Source: JBBDMC01 sp963826055
GTDB lineage: Bacteria > Pseudomonadota > Alphaproteobacteria > Rhizobiales > Kaistiaceae
Length of the DNA: 64,000 bases
Reading direction: 5' to 3'
Assembly: GCA_963826055.1 (NCBI GenBank)
Contig: CAWGVO010000021.1
Coordinates: 46,940 to 110,939, forward strand
Part shown: positions 10,701-19,144 of the stretch, piece by piece
Numbering within the stretch: the first letter of the stretch is position 1
Layout: the number at the start of each line of letters is the position of its first letter
The notes under the pieces: generated by a model
Told to the model about the DNA's origin: nothing
Database searches by the model: none
What the model saw: only the letters and a program-made list of their open reading frames with translations
Made by a program: the position numbers and the translations under genes

Positions 10701-10725
10701 TTTCAGACTTGGGAAAAACGTTCAT
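7702..10725 (-). CDS. SUV3-like superfamily II helicase
   Basis: A 1007-residue ATP-dependent helicase-related protein. Walker A is GPTNTGKTH at 23-31 and motif II is DEIQ at 105-108. Motif VI appears in the region GQVAGRAGRHLRDGTFG, followed by the SUV3/MgpS-type C-terminal region. The last 200 residues are low complexity: first Ala/Pro/Glu-rich, then Arg/Pro/Gly-rich (ARRGRGRPDKAHKDKRPAQ), suggesting an RNA-binding tail. It probably remodels RNA or RNA-protein complexes. It overlaps the S4 gene downstream, which strengthens an RNA or ribosome role. Confidence 0.9.
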   Translation of the reverse strand: MNVFPKSETPVVATGRNVVAVLGPTNTGKTHLAIERMLGHQTGVIGLPLRLLAREVYTKVAARVGTDQVALITGEEKIVPPAPRYRVCTVEAMPLATDASFLAIDEIQLAADLERGHVFTDRLLNLRGRDETLLLGAATMRGIVEKLLPGVNIVTRPRMSLLTYSGSKKITRLPRRTAVVAFSSDEVYAIAELIRRQRGGAAVVLGSLSPRTRNAQVEIFQSGDVDFLVATDAIGMGLNLDVDHVAFASDRKFDGYQFRRLTAAEFGQVAGRAGRHLRDGTFGVTSRVDPLDDALVEALETHRFDAVKTVQWRNRDLDFSSLADLKASLDRAPAREGLVKAPPSEDITALETVGRDEAVAALTDRRERVSLLWDVCQVPDYRKIAPANHAELVTTLFTYLARDGVVPDDWLDRQVTYADHTDGDIDTLANRIAHIRTWTFAANQPQWLRDPIEWQERTRAVEDRLSDALHERLTARFVDRRTSVLMRRLKENTALEAEVTPTGDVLVEGQHVGNLDGFRFAPDPNADGPEAKALRVAAQKALAGEIVERAEKVATSTDADFVLANDGTLRWRGAAVARIAEGDDVLRPRLILLADEALPTPQRDRVQVRLDRWLANRIETLMKPLFDLRAGESLAPAARGIAFRIAENLGTIDRAEIAEEVRNLDQDTRAGMRALGVRFGAHHLFVPALLKPAPASLLATLWALKNGGLDAAGHAELAGLAASGRTSVVVDPKIPAPLYRVAGYRIAGHRAVRLDILERLADLIRPLLAWRPTPDAQTPPEGALAGRGFTVTVAMTSLLGCAGEDFASVLHALGYRMSRRPTPPAVTTEQPQAASDLPAAEQPDAVAITGESIPAEAPAAPSEAPAELQPPPEAAAEVTPPPMEAEPQFIEVWQPARHGSPPGGRRPSPRKSAARPDTASASAGEEPQTEPPARARRGRGRPDKAHKDKRPAQHRGRSTDHRPHVSGRPANTRRDKPADPNSPFASLAALKAELEARERGEPRQDDQ

Positions 10726-11088
10726 GCAGCGTGGGCGCGTTCGCTGGTCTGCGTCGAAGGAAGCCGCGCTTCACCTGTATCATAGCGGGGCAGGAAGGCG
10801 GTGAAATTCCGCTTATCCGCGAATAACTTAAACACAAAGAACGAGTCCGGAACAAAACCCGTCCGAATCACTGACTCGCGGCGTTTCACACTCCGTTCGC
10901 CACGATATGTGTGGCCGCGCGCGAGAGCAGCCACGACATCTTGATCCCGCCGCGCGATCCGGCACGCCGTATCGGTCGTGTTTGTTAATACTGGTGACAT
11001 CGGCTGTCGGGCGCTGCGAAGGGGGGTGTGAGAGGGTGCCCGGTGATGGGGACACCGCCCGTGTTGCACATGGGGGCGGTCCGCCGGG
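10726..11088. other. Intergenic gap between DUF3108 gene and helicase
   Basis: About 360 bases without a supported gene. On the minus strand a TATGAT (complement of 10779-10784) about 55 bases before the helicase start could be its -10 element. An inverted repeat ACCGCCC/GGGCGGT near 11054-11080 lies just past the DUF3108 stop and may end that transcript, but it has no T tract. Confidence 0.4.
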
Positions 11089-11958
11089 TCAGTTGGCGCT
11101 GGCGTGCTGCTCGGTCGTGCTGACAACGAACTTCCTGGCGCCGATGACAAGGTCGCCCGCCTGGGTGCCGACGATGACCTTGTAGGGCAAGAGGACGCCG
11201 GTGTCGGCCACCGGAGCGAGCCACATTTCCAGCCGCTTGTTGTCGGCCATGTACTGGACGGATTCGCCGCTGGCACGATGCCCGGCGATGGGCACGTAGC
11301 GGGCGCCGCAGACGATGACGTCGCCCGAATACGAGTCGCCGTGGCCGTCGATGGTTTTCGTCTGCTTGTAGTAGAGGGCGACGTCGTACCGCTGCCAGCC
11401 GTCGAACACGGGGACGGTGCGATGACAGACGTGGTCGCCGTCGACCTGACTCGAATTTCCGAGGGCGACGATGAAGGCGGCGACGGGATCGACCACGCTG
11501 TGCTTGTGGCGCGAGGTGACGGGAACGCGATCCGGCGCATAGGTGAGCGCGGGCTCGGCGTCGAGGGCGACGATGGCGCCGCCGTGCATCTCCATATCCA
11601 CGTGGGTCTGGAAGTCGCCGTCCTTGGTCTCCATGGTGAAGTTGGCGGGCAACACGGTGCCGTCGCTGATGCGGCCGCTGCCGGTGAGGGTCGCCTGCGC
11701 ATCGGAAACGAGGCGGACCAGTCCGCGGGTCGAGCCCTTGATCGACGCGGTGTAGCCGGTGTCGGAAAAGTCGACGTCGACGCTGACCCTGCCGACGGTG
11801 AGACCGGAGATGCTGATGTAGTAGTCGCCGCTGACGGTCGTATCTGCGGCGGCGGCGGGCAGGGCGGCGAAGGCGGCCGTCACCGCGGCCATCGCCGCCC
11901 CGACAAGGAGGCGGCGGACACTTGCCCTGGCGGCACCGTCTGTGCGGATCGCGCTCAT
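11089..11958 (-). CDS. DUF3108 domain-containing periplasmic protein
   Basis: About 289 residues with a signal peptide (hydrophobic stretch, cleavage near LPAAAA-DTT) followed by a beta-rich DUF3108 domain (DYYISISGLTVGRVSVDVDF, and later LYYKQTKTI, MWLAPVADTGVLLPYKVIV). The start at 11958 (MSAIRTDG) places the signal peptide near the N-terminus; upstream in-frame starts would add an unlikely hydrophilic stretch. It is commonly found next to rpmB in rhizobia, as here, where the two are divergent. Function is unknown. Confidence 0.85.
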   Translation of the reverse strand: MSAIRTDGAARASVRRLLVGAAMAAVTAAFAALPAAAADTTVSGDYYISISGLTVGRVSVDVDFSDTGYTASIKGSTRGLVRLVSDAQATLTGSGRISDGTVLPANFTMETKDGDFQTHVDMEMHGGAIVALDAEPALTYAPDRVPVTSRHKHSVVDPVAAFIVALGNSSQVDGDHVCHRTVPVFDGWQRYDVALYYKQTKTIDGHGDSYSGDVIVCGARYVPIAGHRASGESVQYMADNKRLEMWLAPVADTGVLLPYKVIVGTQAGDLVIGARKFVVSTTEQHASAN

Positions 11959-12103
11959 TCCAGCCGGATCGAATGACAATAGGTTGCGCCCGGTAACCCT
12001 GTCGCCGCCATCGCGCGGATGGCGACGCCCAAAACACACCACTATTTAGGCCAAATCGGGGCCGGCGTCACGCACGGGTCGCGTGCGTCCGATGAGGGAC
12101 GAC

Positions 12104-12132
12104 TTGACGCAGAAATGGCCGCTCACTATACG
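12104..12132 (+). promoter_or_regulatory. Sigma-70 promoter of rpmB
   Basis: TTGACG at 12104-12109 and TATACG at 12127-12132 are separated by 17 bases, a near-ideal housekeeping promoter. It lies about 75 bases before the rpmB ATG, in the divergent region shared with the DUF3108 gene. Confidence 0.7.
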
Positions 12133-12209
12133 AAGGCGGCTTCTCGAACACGCTTATGCAAAACCGGCACCGGACCCGACAAACCGGCGGGAAAGAAGGA
12201 TATTCTGTG

Positions 12210-12518
12210 ATGGCACGGCGATGTGAACTCACCGGCAAGGCGGTGCTGGTCGGCAACAGCGTCAGCCACGCGAACAACCGGACGAAGCGGCGGTTCCTGC
12301 CCAACCTCAACCAGGTGACGCTGATCAGCGACGCGCTCGGCGAAAGCGTGCGGCTGCGAATCACACCGCACGCGCTGCGCACCGTCGAGCAGCAGGGCGG
12401 CCTCGACAACTACCTGGTCAAGGCCGACGACACCAAGCTTTCGACCAAGGCGCAGCGGCTGAAGCGGGCGGTCGCCAAGCGACGCGCGGCGGCCGCTGTG
12501 TCCGCTCAGGCGTCCTGA
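12210..12518 (+). CDS. rpmB: 50S ribosomal protein L28
   Basis: A 102-residue L28 protein. The N-terminus MARRCELTGKAVLVGNSVSH and the following NNRTKRRFLPNL are diagnostic. The length matches alphaproteobacterial L28 with its basic C-terminal extension (KRAVAKRRAAAA). A purine-rich GAAAGAAGGA precedes the ATG at good spacing. It is a structural component of the large ribosomal subunit, transcribed alone from a strong promoter. Confidence 0.96.
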   Translation: MARRCELTGKAVLVGNSVSHANNRTKRRFLPNLNQVTLISDALGESVRLRITPHALRTVEQQGGLDNYLVKADDTKLSTKAQRLKRAVAKRRAAAAVSAQAS

Positions 12519-12764
12519 CGGATTCACGCAAACTGAGGTCCTTCGGAAGCCAGGTCTGGTAGGCGCTGGCCGTGAGGCCGATCCGGCAGGGTTGGCGTGC
12601 GCTTTTCCTGCTTCGCGAACATTGGGGGAGCGGCCTACAGGGTCGCAGGTGCACACTCGGCCCAGGGGCCAGGCAGACTTCGGTCCTCCTGCACGGAATC
12701 GAAACCGTGCACCTCGGCATCTCAGGTCTCGGCGGGCAGACGGCGACAACCGTGACCAGTCGGC

Positions 12765-13943
12765 CTAGCCGCGTCCGGTGCCGATGCTGAACCCCTTGCT
12801 GTCGAGTGAAAACACCAGGGACAGCAAACCCGAGAGCAGTCGCGTATTCATCGCCCTGAAAGCAAAGTTGCGCAGCCCGATATACAGCGGCGAGGCCGGC
12901 ACGAACCAGCGGGCGGTCCGCCGCCCGCTGCGCTGCTTTTTCAGCACCGCGGGGCGAAGTTGCGCCTCCATCGTCCGCAGCGCCGGCTCGATTGCCGTAC
13001 CCGGCGTCAGCAGCTCACCCAGCAGCGTGCCGCCGGCCAGCGCCATCGAAGCGCCTTGCCCCGCCACCAGCGACACCGCATAGGCCGCGTCGCCGATCAG
13101 CACGACCCGCCCGTTCGACCAGCGCGGCATCTCCACCTGCGCCACCACATCCTCGTAAATCTCTGTGGTGTGCGGAGCGGCATCGAGCGCAGCCGGCACC
13201 ACCCAGTCCAGATCGCCGAACCGCTCCCGCAGTGTGGCCGCCGGATCGCGGTCTGGCTCCAGGCTGTCGTCAGTCCACACGAAGAAGCTCGCCAGCCGTC
13301 CCGGCGTTGCCTCGTAGAACCCGGCTACACGTCCCGGTAGCGTCAGCATCGAGAACGTGCCGCCCAGCCGGCGTGTCACCTCGGCATCTTCGAAGAAGTA
13401 GGCGGCAGTGCGATAGCCCAGCGGCCTCAGGAACTGCCGTTCTGCTCCGAAAACCGCCTGCCGCACCGTCGAATGTATGCCGTCGGCGCCCACAAGCAGG
13501 TCGGCCATCACGACTTGTCCGTCGTCCAGCGTCACCTGCGCACCCGTGTCGCTCTGCGCCACAGCAGCGACGCTCGTGGCGAAGCGCACTGCTACCTCAG
13601 CCGGAAGCGCGTCGCGCAGAACCTCTTCGACGCTGCCGCGCAGCAACGGAAACAACCTGCCGTGTGCCGCCTTCTGCACAAGCCGGTAGTCCAGCCTGGC
13701 GTCGAGCCGGCCGAAGGGTCCAACCCAGTCAATCTTGTCGACATCCGAAGAACGGCTCTTTAGCGCAGGCAGCAGCCCCAGCCGTTCGGCGGCGTCGAAC
13801 CCGGGACCGAAGAAGTCGATCATGTAGCCGCCGCTGCGGAAATTCCTGGCCTTCTCGACGATCTCGACCTGCCAGCCACGGCGACTGAGCGACAGCGCCG
13901 TCGCCAGCCCGGCGATGCCGGCTCCGGCAATAAGGGCCTTCAT
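12765..13943 (-). CDS. FAD-dependent monooxygenase (PHBH-like)
   Basis: A 392-residue flavoprotein. The N-terminal dinucleotide-binding motif is AGAGIAGLATALSL, followed by the acidic end of beta-2 (VEIVEKA). The second FAD motif is VLIGDAAYAVSLVAGQGASM, and the family DG motif appears as LLVGADGIHSTVR. These place it among class A aromatic-ring or tetracycline-type monooxygenases. The substrate is unknown. It stands alone between rpmB and the MCE operon, a position where rhizobial relatives normally have neither, so it looks like an accessory insertion. Confidence 0.85.
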   Translation of the reverse strand: MKALIAGAGIAGLATALSLSRRGWQVEIVEKARNFRSGGYMIDFFGPGFDAAERLGLLPALKSRSSDVDKIDWVGPFGRLDARLDYRLVQKAAHGRLFPLLRGSVEEVLRDALPAEVAVRFATSVAAVAQSDTGAQVTLDDGQVVMADLLVGADGIHSTVRQAVFGAERQFLRPLGYRTAAYFFEDAEVTRRLGGTFSMLTLPGRVAGFYEATPGRLASFFVWTDDSLEPDRDPAATLRERFGDLDWVVPAALDAAPHTTEIYEDVVAQVEMPRWSNGRVVLIGDAAYAVSLVAGQGASMALAGGTLLGELLTPGTAIEPALRTMEAQLRPAVLKKQRSGRRTARWFVPASPLYIGLRNFAFRAMNTRLLSGLLSLVFSLDSKGFSIGTGRG

Positions 13944-14358
13944 TCGTTCTCTCCTTCTGGCGCGAGGAGATCGACAAGGGCGCGCCATGCCGTATCCTGG
14001 CTTGCCGCCCGAGGTCAGTCCGATTGCGAGCCTCTAAAGCAATCCGGCCCGCAAATAAACTTCGGTGCCCAGCCGCGCGTACGTAGCCGGCATCCGACGG
14101 AGGGCTTTCAAGGCGCTCCGCGTTCGGCAGAAACTTGATCGGCCAATTCCGCGGAACGACTCTGCCGCGCGAATGACGTTGAGGCCGACCGCGCAGGGTT
14201 TGCTTCGCTGACATAGCGGTGCGGCTTAAAAAGGTCGCCGAAGCGCACAAAGCGGACTGACGGGATCGGGCGCGCCTGCGGGGCGGCTGCCGTGGAGTAC
14301 CTGCATCCGCCTGGACCGCCCTGCGGGGCCGATCACGCCGCAGCGACAGGCGAAAAAT
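13944..14358. other. Gene-free gap between MCE operon and monooxygenase
   Basis: About 415 bases with no supported gene. It holds the upstream region of the monooxygenase (minus strand), with GAAGGAGAGAACG just before the ATG as its ribosome binding site, and the end of the MCE operon. Small open frames here have no recognisable product. I see no repeat or clear terminator. Confidence 0.45.
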
Positions 14359-14976
14359 CTATTCGATCAGGGGAATCGCGTTTGCGACCACCCAACCATG
14401 TCGCCCAGAACGCTCTGCAGCGCCTGATCGAGCCCTCGCGACCACGGCCTCGGCGCTGTCGTGTGGGAGCGGGACGGTCGCCGTGAAGAGCTGCGAACCG
14501 ACGACCTTCCCTGTACGGTCGTTCAAGATCTTGGCAAAGATTTCGACATCGGCCGAGTCCGTGCTCGCATCGTAGGCGAAGGCGCGGATATCGGTAAGCA
14601 CCTGGTAGTCGATGCTGAGGCCTTCACCCGGGCGGCCGACGGCCCTCGCACGGCCCGATTGTTCGAATGCCGCGATAAGCTTGTTCTGGAGGACTTTCGG
14701 TAGCCGGTCGGGCCATTGCGCCCCCGGATAGTAGGAAACCCGCGACCCCGTGTTTACGACGATGCGGTCGCTGTCGACCATCTGCACGGCCGTGGGCTCC
14801 GGAACGAGAATCTGCACGCCGGAAGTAGACTTGGCCTTGGCTATCGCGGGCGGTGCCGACAGTTCATAGGTCACCGCCGGCGGCCCGCTCAAGGCACTGC
14901 AGGCGGCGGGAACAACAGCCACCGCAACGACAAAGAAGAGCCTGACCGCCCGAGGCTGCACACTGACCACCGACAC
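14359..14976 (-). CDS. ABC-type transport auxiliary lipoprotein (PqiC/MlaD-partner type), frame break near its end
   Basis: A 205-residue lipoprotein as read; the signal sequence ends in VPAAC, with the lipidated Cys. The body (VTYELSAPP, VQILVPEPTAVQM, DRIVVNTGSRVSYYPGAQW) matches the PqiC/DUF330 family that pairs with MCE transporters and probably sits in the outer membrane. GTG at 14976 is chosen because GGAGGAG lies 6 bases before it. The last 30 residues look wrong. Skipping one C within 14433-14435 yields a family-like ending (LDQALQSVLGDMVGW) and a stop at 14367, so a one-base insertion is suspected. Confidence 0.78.
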   Translation of the reverse strand: MSVVSVQPRAVRLFFVVAVAVVPAACSALSGPPAVTYELSAPPAIAKAKSTSGVQILVPEPTAVQMVDSDRIVVNTGSRVSYYPGAQWPDRLPKVLQNKLIAAFEQSGRARAVGRPGEGLSIDYQVLTDIRAFAYDASTDSADVEIFAKILNDRTGKVVGSQLFTATVPLPHDSAEAVVARARSGAAERSGRHGWVVANAIPLIE

Positions 14977-15019
14977 TTCATTCTCCTCCGCTTCGGCAGA
15001 ACGAAGCCAGCTTCGTCGG

Positions 15020-15891
15020 CTATTTGCGATTGTATTGTTGGACGCTGTCGCCGCCGAAGATCAAGGCGTTCGGACGCTTCTCCAGTTCCTGGGCGACTCG
15101 CTGGAACTGCGTTGACCGCACGACGAAAGTCCACGATCGCGCCGGAAAGGTCATCGAGGCTCCGGGAGGAAAACTTGGCAGCATCACTCGTGACTCGATT
15201 GGTGTTGTCAACGATCGACTTGACTTTGGCAGGATCAACCGCGTCGACAATCGAATTGAGGCGCGTCGACACGTCTTTGATGTTGCTCGACAGATCCGAC
15301 ACGTTGGCAAGAAGGTCCTTGAGCCCGTCGGAATTCGTCCGCGAGGGCGCTGGTGAACGTCTCGACATTGGCGACCGTGCGCTTTGCCGACGGTTGCACG
15401 TCGGTGAGGAAGCTGTTCAGTCGATCGACGGTAACATCGAGCTTGCCCGCGACCCGGCCGAGCGCCGGCAGCAGATCGGATGGCGGCTCGCCGATCAGCG
15501 TTGCGGGCGGATTGGCGGCGAGCAGATCGTCGAGATTGGCGCTGCCGCCGAGGATCTCGACATAAGCGACACCGGTCAGAAGATTGGTGCTGATGCGGGC
15601 CTGCGAGTCCGCCTTGATCGGCGTACTCTTGCTGATCGAACTCCGGACCCTGATGATATTGGGATCGCTGGCTGAGAAACTGATGTCCGAGACGCTGCCG
15701 ACTTTGATGCCGTTGAAATAGATCTCGGCCCCGGGCGCAAGCCCGCTCACGGTGCCGGAGAACTGCATCTCGAACGGTACGCGCTGGCTGCCCTCGTCAT
15801 AGTGCTTGATCCAGAAGATGAAGCCAAAAGCGAGCGACAGGACGACGAGGGTAAACGCGCCGATTGCGGCGTGGTTGGCGTGGGTTTCCAT
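15020..15891 (-). CDS. mlaD: MCE (MlaD-type) lipid transport protein, two frame breaks
   Basis: The N-terminus has one transmembrane helix (AFTLVVLSLAFGFIFWI) and a single MCE domain (QFSGTVSGLAPGAEIYFNGI, GVAYVEILGG), followed by a long helical region. This is the periplasmic lipid-carrying subunit of an Mla-type importer. Translation is interrupted twice: near 15336 (reading resumes as NSDGLKDLLANVSDL) and near 15116 (resumes as STQFQRVAQELEKRPNALIF). Each break is repaired by removing one base, giving about 289 residues ending at the TAG 15020-15022. It starts 4 bp after the ATPase gene. Confidence 0.85.
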
Positions 15892-15895
15892 GCTT

Positions 15896-16693
15896 TTACC
15901 CGTGAACCCTTAGCTGGCGCGCGCGGTCGCCGTGGAAGTAGGACCGAACCCATGGATGATCGCATGCAAGCATGTCCTGGAGGCTCCCGACAACAAGAAC
16001 ATGCTTGTCAGCCAGCACCGCTATCCGGTCGCAGACTGAAGTCAGGCTGTCGAGGTCATGGGTTACCATGAAGACCGTGAGGTCCAAAGTGTCCCGCAGG
16101 GTCGCGATCAGCTTGTCGAACTCACCGGCACTGATCGGATCGAGACCCGAAGTCGGCTCGTCGAGGAAAACGATTTCGGGGTCAAGGGAGAGGGCGCGGG
16201 CGAGGCTTGCGCGCTTGATCATGCCGCCGGAAAGCTCGGCGGGAAACTTGTTCGCCGCATCCGGCGGGAGCCCGACAAGCTTGAGCTTCAGCCGGGCCAG
16301 CTCATCCATCAGCCGCGGCGACAGATTCAGATGCTCGCGCATCGGCAGTTGCACGTTCTTCAGCACAGTCAGCGACGAAAAGAGCGCGCCCTGCTGAAAC
16401 AGGACGCCGAGCCGCTCGTCGATGACGTCACGGGCCCGCTCCGACGCGTCGCCATAGTCGTCGCCAAGGATCTCGATGGTTCCCGCCTGCTTGGGCAGAA
16501 GCCCAAGGATCGTGCGCAAGAGGACCGACTTGCCGGTTCCGGATGCGCCGACGATCCCGATGATCTCGCCCCGCTTGACGTCCAGGTCGAGGTCCTTGAG
16601 GATCACGCGATCCGCGAAGGCGGCGATAAGCCCCCGCAACTGGATGGCTGTTTCGCTCTGTTGTGTCGAGTGCTTCGGCAGGTTCGGCTTCAT
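15896..16693 (-). CDS. mlaF: MCE transporter ATPase (MlaF-type)
   Basis: A 265-residue ABC ATPase. Walker A GASGTGKS, signature LSGGMIKRASLARAL and Walker B IVFLDEPTSGLDP are all present, with the H-loop in MVTHDLDSL. The extra residues around GVLFQQGALFSSLTV are typical of MlaF/Ttg2A. It powers the MlaE-type permease to move phospholipids or other lipids across the inner membrane. ATG at 16693 lies 2 bp after the permease stop; a TTG at 16699 is a less likely start. Confidence 0.92.
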   Translation of the reverse strand: MKPNLPKHSTQQSETAIQLRGLIAAFADRVILKDLDLDVKRGEIIGIVGASGTGKSVLLRTILGLLPKQAGTIEILGDDYGDASERARDVIDERLGVLFQQGALFSSLTVLKNVQLPMREHLNLSPRLMDELARLKLKLVGLPPDAANKFPAELSGGMIKRASLARALSLDPEIVFLDEPTSGLDPISAGEFDKLIATLRDTLDLTVFMVTHDLDSLTSVCDRIAVLADKHVLVVGSLQDMLACDHPWVRSYFHGDRARQLRVHG

Positions 16694-16695
16694 GC

Positions 16696-17841
16696 TCAAT
16701 ATCCGAGCGAAGCGAAGATCACGGCGAAGATGCCGTCGGCGACGATCACCATGAATATCGCCTTCACCACCGAAGCCGTGGTGTGGCGGCCGAGCGACTC
16801 GGCGCTGCCTTCGACCTTGATCCCCTCGATCGCGGCGACGATGCCGATGATCAGTGCCATGAAGGGCGCCTTGATGATCCCGACCATGAACGTATTGAGC
16901 GCGACGGCGTCCCGCAGCCTGCTGATGAAGGTCATGACCGGCATGTCGACGTAGAGGAATGATGTCATGGCGCCGCCCATCAGCGCCGCGATGTCGGACA
17001 CAACCGTCAGCAAAGGCAGGGCCACGATCAGGGCGACGAGCCGTGGCACGATCAGAATTTCGACCGGGTCGAGGCCGATCACTTTTATGGCGTCGATTTC
17101 CTCGCGCATCTTCATGGACCCGATCTCGGCGGTGTAGGCACTGCCGGACCGGCCGGCGATCATGATGGCGGTGAGAAGAACGCCGATTTCGCGGAGCGCC
17201 AGGACGCCGACCAGGTCAACCACGTAGAGCGTCGCGCCAAAGGCGCGCAGCTGAAAGGCAGCTTGCTGCGCGATGATACCCCCGATCAGGAACGACATCA
17301 GAAACACGATCGGCACCGCCCGCAGGCCGCTGCGATCGAGGTGGAAGACGATCGACGAGAAGCGGAGCCGTGACGGATGGGTGGCGGCGATGCAAAGGCT
17401 ATAGATGATGCTCCCGAAAACGCCGAGCCCACGGCCGAGGTCGGCGCCGATATCGACGACACGGCGGCCGAGCGGGCCGAACAGAACATCGAGGATCGAG
17501 CGCCTCGTCTCAGCTTCAGGTTCCGCCTGTCCGGCATCTGCGCCGATCGTTTCGAGCAGCCGTTTGGCGTTGGCCGAGACTCCCGCCCATTTGACTGACG
17601 CGCCCGCGCCGATCAGCCCCCTGGCAAGGCGGAACAGCAACCAGGCCCCGGACGTATCGAGGTGATCAAGGCGGGACAGGTCGATGACAGCCTGCTTCGG
17701 CGATCCGGCGACCACGGCGTCGATCTCTGATTCCAGCAAGGCCGCATTGCCGATGCGCCAGAAGCCAAGCGGACGAAGGCGCATCGCGCTTCCCTCGTCG
17801 GACCGCTCGAGAGCCGCTTCATCGGCAGAGGAAAGCGCCAT
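16696..17841 (-). CDS. mlaE: MlaE-type permease with N-terminal STAS-like domain
   Basis: A 381-residue inner-membrane permease, first gene of the MCE operon. Residues 1-110 form a STAS-like domain (QAVIDLSRLDHLDTSGAWLL). Residues 120-381 are the MlaE domain, with the conserved segments GGIIAQQAAFQLRAFGA and AGRSGSAYTAEIGSMKMREE and several hydrophobic helices. The STAS part corresponds to a separate MlaB protein in enterobacteria, so here MlaB and MlaE are fused. The ATG at 17841 is chosen because upstream in-frame codons precede the domain with no fold. Confidence 0.9.
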   Translation of the reverse strand: MALSSADEAALERSDEGSAMRLRPLGFWRIGNAALLESEIDAVVAGSPKQAVIDLSRLDHLDTSGAWLLFRLARGLIGAGASVKWAGVSANAKRLLETIGADAGQAEPEAETRRSILDVLFGPLGRRVVDIGADLGRGLGVFGSIIYSLCIAATHPSRLRFSSIVFHLDRSGLRAVPIVFLMSFLIGGIIAQQAAFQLRAFGATLYVVDLVGVLALREIGVLLTAIMIAGRSGSAYTAEIGSMKMREEIDAIKVIGLDPVEILIVPRLVALIVALPLLTVVSDIAALMGGAMTSFLYVDMPVMTFISRLRDAVALNTFMVGIIKAPFMALIIGIVAAIEGIKVEGSAESLGRHTTASVVKAIFMVIVADGIFAVIFASLGY

Positions 17842-18081
17842 GGTCGCTCCATTCGCGCCTTCGTTCAGGCGCACGCATCGGGTCTGTCGCGCGGGCGGCC
17901 TCGTCGCAAGTTGCCAGCCTTTCGAACAGGCAAAAACCTGTACTACGGACCTTGCCGGGATACCACTGCACGTCTTCGCGTGCATCGCTCGTGTAACGGC
18001 GAGCGATGCAGAAGGGTTCAGCGGAGCCGACTTTCAATGCCTTTGTGACATCGGCGCGCGCTTACGGGCCCCGGCCAGCCG

Positions 18082-19144
18082 TCAGGGCGAGGACGGCGGC
18101 TGCGGACTGAGGTGCGGTGTCGGCGGCGGTGCCGGCCTGAGCGCGAACTGCAACAGCACCGTCCGCTGCAACAGGTTCTGGTTGTCGTCCGAGATGAGGT
18201 CGAGGACGATCTCGCCGTCGGCGGTCTGGCGCACGGCCAGCCCCTCCATGTTGTCGATCTGGTAGCCGCCGGAAGCCTCGATCAGCACCGTGCCGTCGAC
18301 GGTCACGCCCGGCTTGATGGCGGCACCATCGATGCGACGGATGCGCATGGCGAACCCGAGGTCGAACTTGCGTTCGAGGATCAGCAGGTCGCCGTCGGGC
18401 AGGAAGGCGGCGTCGGTGATATCGAAGTCGTCGGTGCGGACGATGGAGAAGGCGCCCTTCGAGCGGTCCTTCGAGAACGAAGCCGCGATGATTGCGGTTA
18501 TTGTCGAGCGAGCGCTCGGCAAGCACCAGGGTGGCGCCGGCGAACCGGCCGTCCGGGGGCGCGACCGCAATCGCCTCCAGCCCCTGATCGTGGCGGATGC
18601 GGTTGACGAACGGCGGCAGACCGAAGGGCCGCGGCGTGGAATCGGACATATCGGGTGTCATGGCGAACAGGCGGACAGCCGCGGTCTGCTCGAAGGAAAC
18701 CAGCGCCGTCAGGGCGCCCTTGCGCTCGACAAGACGCAGGCCCTCGGCGTCGCCCTTGCTCTTGGTGGCCACCGGCCTGCCATCGTCGCCGAGCATCGGC
18801 GCGATCATGGGCGCCTCGATGCCGGTGAGCCGGTGATCGTCCTCGACCAGGCGCGCGGTGAACCACTTGCCGGTGTCGGCGACGGCGTAGAGCGTCCTGC
18901 CGTCGGGGGCGAAGTCGAGGCCGGACCAGGAACCGAAGTCGGGAACGGGCGAGGTGAGGGCGAGGCCGCCCAGAAACTCCAGGGCGCCGAAGCGGGTGGC
19001 GGTATCGCCGATCTTGAACGTCTCGATGGGTCGGGCGCGGACCTCGAGCGGGACGAAGCCGGCGGCGCCGGGAGAGGCTGAAAGCGCGGCCGCGGCGACG
19101 ACAACCACGCCGGCGAGGAACGGGCCGGCGCGCCGTGCCGTCAT
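18082..19144 (-). CDS. Esterase-like activity of phytase family protein, one frame break
   Basis: The start ATG overlaps the cobT stop (ATGA), so translation is coupled. It encodes a signal peptide (cleavage near SPGAAG) and a beta-propeller-like domain (SGLDFAPDGRTLYAVADTGK, EGLRLVERKGALTALVSFEQ) of the phytase-esterase family common next to cobT in rhizobia. The frame breaks near 18460 after EGPL and resumes as KGAFSIVRTDDFDITDAAF in a second frame to the stop at 18082. Removing one base gives about 353 residues. It is probably periplasmic; the substrate is unproven. Confidence 0.82.
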
